A stretch of 64,000 bases of DNA from Vibrio atlanticus (GTDB taxonomy: Bacteria > Pseudomonadota > Gammaproteobacteria > Enterobacterales > Vibrionaceae), in the NCBI RefSeq assembly GCF_024347315.1, contig NZ_AP025460.1, forward strand, positions 3,100,001 to 3,164,000. The letters are read 5' to 3'. Below the pieces are notes generated by a model. That model had not been told where the DNA came from. It searched no databases and saw only the letters and a program-made list of their open reading frames with translations. Position 1 is the first letter of the stretch; each line of letters opens with the position of its first letter. Below, in pieces: positions 60,963-64,000 of this stretch. A program made the position numbers and the translations under genes.

Positions 60963-63372
60963 AAAACAGGCTAGACATTCTGTTTAAATCAGACTGAATT
61001 GCACCAGCTGTCACTTCACGACCAGCACCTGGACCACGAATAACCAATGGATTATCTTTGTACCATTTGCTCTCAATCGCAAAGATGTTGTCGCAAGGCA
61101 GTAAGTTCGCCAGAGCGTGTTCTTTAGATAACGCTTCAACGCCTACCGTTGCCTTACCATTCTTCTCTAAACGCGCTACGTAACGAAGGACCTTCTGTTG
61201 AGACTGCGCTTTCTCTAAACGCTCGGCCAACTCTTCACTCAGTACAGAAGCTTTATCAAAGAAGTCATCCACTGACAGATCTTGTAATTCTTCAGGTACC
61301 AATGATTCTACTTTGACGTTTTCAGGCTCAATATCTAAACCCGATTCACGCGCCAGAATCACTAGCTTACGCATCACGTCAGAGCCATCGAGGTCAGCAC
61401 GAGGATCCGGTTCCGTCAGGCCTTGTTGCCACGCTAAATCAACCAACTCGCTGAACGGCACAGTGCCATCAAACTGTTGGAATAACCAAGATAGAGTGCC
61501 CGAGAAGATACCTGACAGAGCAATAATATCGTCACCGCTTTCGCGCAGGTCACGTACCGTGTGGTTAATCGGTAAGCCAGCACCCACTGTCGCATTGTAC
61601 AGCCAATGACGGCTGATCTTAGCGAAAGCATCTTGTACCTGATGGTAATACTCGCTTGATGCAGAACCTGCCACCTTGTTAGCCGAGATCAGGTGAATAC
61701 CTTGTTGTGCGACTTGCAGGTATTTTGCAGCAAGCACCGGGCTTGCCGTAACATCTAACACAACCGCTTCATCGTAGCCCTGAATAGAACCCAAACGCTC
61801 TAGCCAGTCGTTGCCGTTATTGGCAATCGCTTCATCATCAAAACGCTTGCTCACAGAAGTCGCATCAATGCCTTGATCATCGAACCAATAAGTTTGGCTA
61901 TCAACCACCGCAACCAATTCAAAGTTCATTCCACGACGCTTTTCAAGTTCCGCTTTTTGCTCAGCAAACAGGCTTAACCAACTTGAACCAATATTGCCCT
62001 TGCCACATAAAGCAATCGCAACACGCTTCTGCGCTTGGAACAGTTGAGAGTGAATGCCTTTCACTAGGCTTGATGTTTCACTCTTACGAATCACAGCCAC
62101 TAAGCTCAAGCCAGAGTTTGCTTCTGAGATAAACTCAACCGGTGAGCTCTTGAGTTGTTGGTAGAATCCATAACAATGGTTCGGGTTCTTAGTCACACCA
62201 GCACCCACCGCCGCAATCAGAGAGAAGCCTTCTTTAAGCTTAATTTCCGCTTCAATCGCGTGATCTTGTAGATATTCTAAAGCGCCACCAGCGATCTCTT
62301 CTGTATAAGCAAGGCGCAAACAGTGCTGATCGGGTTCAAGCTCATAAGCAAGCGGCTCAAGTTGAGCTCGCTTAAGACCTTCAAGAACTTCACTTTCTAA
62401 GCGGTCAAAATCATGGCCATGACCAAAGGTCAGCTGAACGATCAGAACTTCATCCAGAGAGGTAATGATTTTTGCGCCACGACCCGATGCCAGTACACGC
62501 TCTATCTGTGTAGAGCCCGCCTCCGGCTGGTAGCTGCAGCGCAAGCTGAGATCCATAGCACTTTGAGCCACAGGCTGTAGCGTTCGGCTATGGAGCACTG
62601 GAGCCGCCAGACGAGCGAGTTCACTCGCTTCATCAAGGCGAAGCAGAGGCAGTAAACACGCATCCGAAACCAAACGAGGGTCAGCGCTGTATACGCCCGC
62701 CACGTCACTCCAAATCGTCACACGTTCAACTTCAGCCAAGGCGCCAATCACAGTTGCTGAGTAATCCGAGCCGTTACGACCTAGCAGTACCGTTTCGCCT
62801 TCGCAGTTCTGAGCCATAAAGCCCGTAATCACCACTCGGCAATGCGTATGCTGAGCCAAAACTTCTTTAATCAGAGGATAAGCACGCGCGCGATCCACTT
62901 CGGGTTGAGCACCCGCTTCTGCACGTAAAAAGGCACGCGCATCTTGAGCAACTGCTTGTAAGTCATGTTGGCACAACAGAGCGGCTAACAAACGTGAAGA
63001 CCAAACCTCACCGTGTCCTAACACCTGTGCTTTTTGCGATTCGCTTAGAGGAGCAGTTAGCTCACCCAAAGCAGTAAATTCTTGTTGAATAGTGGCCGTT
63101 AGCTGAGCCGCAGACTCACCTTCAAGCAGCGCTTCAATCAGCTCAAGTTGGAACTGACGAAGGGTTTGTAGACATTCGTGAGCAATACGGCCATCTTTGT
63201 CGAGCGCTTCAACAAACTCAATCAAGCGGTTAGTTGTTTTACCCGCAGCCGAAACAACCACTAAATCAGTTGCTGATGAGTATTCTCTAAGAATGTTGAC
63301 CACTCGTTGGTAACATTCAGGGTTCGCTAAGCTGCTGCCACCAAATTTATGTAGCTGGCGAAAGGTTGTCAT
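60961..63372 (-). CDS. metL: Bifunctional aspartate kinase II / homoserine dehydrogenase II
   Basis: An 803-residue fusion for the first and third steps of the aspartate pathway to methionine and threonine. The kinase domain (about 1-285) starts with LHKFGGSSLANPECY and has LLGRNGSDYSATVIGAL. A regulatory-like middle part follows (about 290-450). The dehydrogenase (about 455-803) has CGKGNIGSSWL, SANKVAGSASS, TVGAGLPI and GIFSGTLSWLF. Its closeness to metB (2-bp gap) and MetL-like sequence identify it as the methionine isozyme rather than ThrA. Confidence 0.95.
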   Translation of the reverse strand: MTTFRQLHKFGGSSLANPECYQRVVNILREYSSATDLVVVSAAGKTTNRLIEFVEALDKDGRIAHECLQTLRQFQLELIEALLEGESAAQLTATIQQEFTALGELTAPLSESQKAQVLGHGEVWSSRLLAALLCQHDLQAVAQDARAFLRAEAGAQPEVDRARAYPLIKEVLAQHTHCRVVITGFMAQNCEGETVLLGRNGSDYSATVIGALAEVERVTIWSDVAGVYSADPRLVSDACLLPLLRLDEASELARLAAPVLHSRTLQPVAQSAMDLSLRCSYQPEAGSTQIERVLASGRGAKIITSLDEVLIVQLTFGHGHDFDRLESEVLEGLKRAQLEPLAYELEPDQHCLRLAYTEEIAGGALEYLQDHAIEAEIKLKEGFSLIAAVGAGVTKNPNHCYGFYQQLKSSPVEFISEANSGLSLVAVIRKSETSSLVKGIHSQLFQAQKRVAIALCGKGNIGSSWLSLFAEQKAELEKRRGMNFELVAVVDSQTYWFDDQGIDATSVSKRFDDEAIANNGNDWLERLGSIQGYDEAVVLDVTASPVLAAKYLQVAQQGIHLISANKVAGSASSEYYHQVQDAFAKISRHWLYNATVGAGLPINHTVRDLRESGDDIIALSGIFSGTLSWLFQQFDGTVPFSELVDLAWQQGLTEPDPRADLDGSDVMRKLVILARESGLDIEPENVKVESLVPEELQDLSVDDFFDKASVLSEELAERLEKAQSQQKVLRYVARLEKNGKATVGVEALSKEHALANLLPCDNIFAIESKWYKDNPLVIRGPGAGREVTAGAIQSDLNRMSSLF

Positions 63373-63374
63373 TA

Positions 63375-64000
63375 TTAAACCTCCCCTTCTGCGATAAAGC
63401 CTTGTGTTTTTTCAAACGCTTGCTTGAGATCATCAATCAAGTCTTCTGCATCTTCAAGGCCAACAGAAAGGCGCAGTAATTGTTGAGAAACACCCGCTTC
63501 TGCCAATGCTTCTTCGCCCATAGCACGGTGAGTCATCGACGCTGGATGACAAATCAGGCTTTCAACACCGCCCAATGATTCCGCCAAAGAAAATAGCTCT
63601 AATTTATCCACAAAATATTTAAGTGCCTCGAATGAACCCGCAAATTCAAAGCTCAACATTGAGCCAAAACCTGATTGCTGTTTCTTGGCAATATCATGAC
63701 CCGGGTGTTCAGTCAGGCTTGGGTGGTAAATCGTACCCACCAGATCTTGTTGTTGCAGAGCCGTCAGAATTTCACGTGAGCTCTCTTCGTGAACACGCAT
63801 ACGCGCACCTAGCGTACGAATACCACGTAGCGTCATGTAGCTATCAAATGGTGTGCCGGTTGCACCAATACAGTTACCCCACCATGCTAGCTCTTCAGCG
63901 TGCTCTTCTGTCTTAGTAACTACAACACCACCAATGACATCTGAGTGTCCGTTGATGTATTTAGTGGTTGAGTGGATAACAAAATCCGCACCCAGCTCTA
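63375..64000 (-). CDS. metB: Cystathionine gamma-synthase, C-terminal part (cut by window edge)
   Basis: Joins O-succinylhomoserine and cysteine to give cystathionine. The visible 208 codons cover the second half of the enzyme. They include the PLP lysine motif STTKYINGHSD near the window edge, GATGTPFDSYMTLRGIRTL and SLGGVESLICHPASMTH, and the end. The reading frame runs on past the right edge, so the start is not seen. It is the upstream gene of metBL; MetJ boxes expected before it are outside the window. Confidence 0.95.
   Translation of the reverse strand, partial: ELGADFVIHSTTKYINGHSDVIGGVVVTKTEEHAEELAWWGNCIGATGTPFDSYMTLRGIRTLGARMRVHEESSREILTALQQQDLVGTIYHPSLTEHPGHDIAKKQQSGFGSMLSFEFAGSFEALKYFVDKLELFSLAESLGGVESLICHPASMTHRAMGEEALAEAGVSQQLLRLSVGLEDAEDLIDDLKQAFEKTQGFIAEGEV

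Overview
The window is a stretch of core chromosome from a Vibrionaceae bacterium, most likely a Vibrio. The evidence is the gene order (tuf-fusA-rpsG-rpsL-tusBCD-yheO-fkpA, slyX/slyD/yheV/kefBG/yheS/yheTU/prk/crp), an almost canonical AphA regulator, an ArgH fused to an acetyltransferase, and a GlyGly-CTERM secreted nuclease. No tRNA, rRNA, CRISPR array, phage or insertion sequence was found. Coding density is high and every large gene looks intact. Only the two ends are cut: rplC at the left edge and metB at the right edge.

Layout. 1-5600 (minus strand) holds the start of the S10 ribosomal operon (rpsJ, rplC) and the str operon rpsL-rpsG-fusA-tuf, with a strong promoter before rpsL. 5660-8400 holds tusBCD (tRNA 2-thiouridine sulfur relay), a YheO-type regulator and an FKBP lipoprotein. 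8500-20500 contains a WD40 lipoprotein with slyX, isoaspartyl peptidase, slyD, yheV, kefB/kefG, the ABC-F protein yheS with a small unknown gene, yheT, yheU, prk and crp. 20660-26600 is arginine catabolism (astC/argD-astA-astD), a DUF1338 protein and pabA. 26800-29390 is a secreted nuclease. 29770-41460 is a long minus-strand series pilM-N-O-P-Q, aroK, aroB, damX, dam, rpe, gph, trpS, with mrcA divergent from pilM.

44270-48950 is an oxidative-stress neighbourhood: oxyR, a divergent peroxiredoxin-glutaredoxin fusion with an OxyR-type site in front, a pyridine nucleotide-disulfide oxidoreductase with a cysteine-rich tail, a pair of 116-bp repeats, ridA and a small zinc-ribbon membrane protein. 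49200-55850 is arginine biosynthesis: argC-argB-argG and argH(A) on the minus strand, with argE divergent. 56100-59620 holds ppc and the quorum-sensing regulator aphA. 59740-64000 holds methionine biosynthesis: metF with a MetJ operator, then the metB-metL operon.

No clearly new multi-gene system is visible. The most interesting signals are non-coding: competing hairpins between rpsG and fusA, a shared start-region motif in three translation-gene leaders, a structured segment between pilQ and aroK, the aphA leader, the paired repeat near 48.1 kb, and an arginine operon interrupted by a terminator before argH. On the protein side the best lead is the disulfide reductase with a CLDCGPGC tail next to the Prx-Grx fusion.
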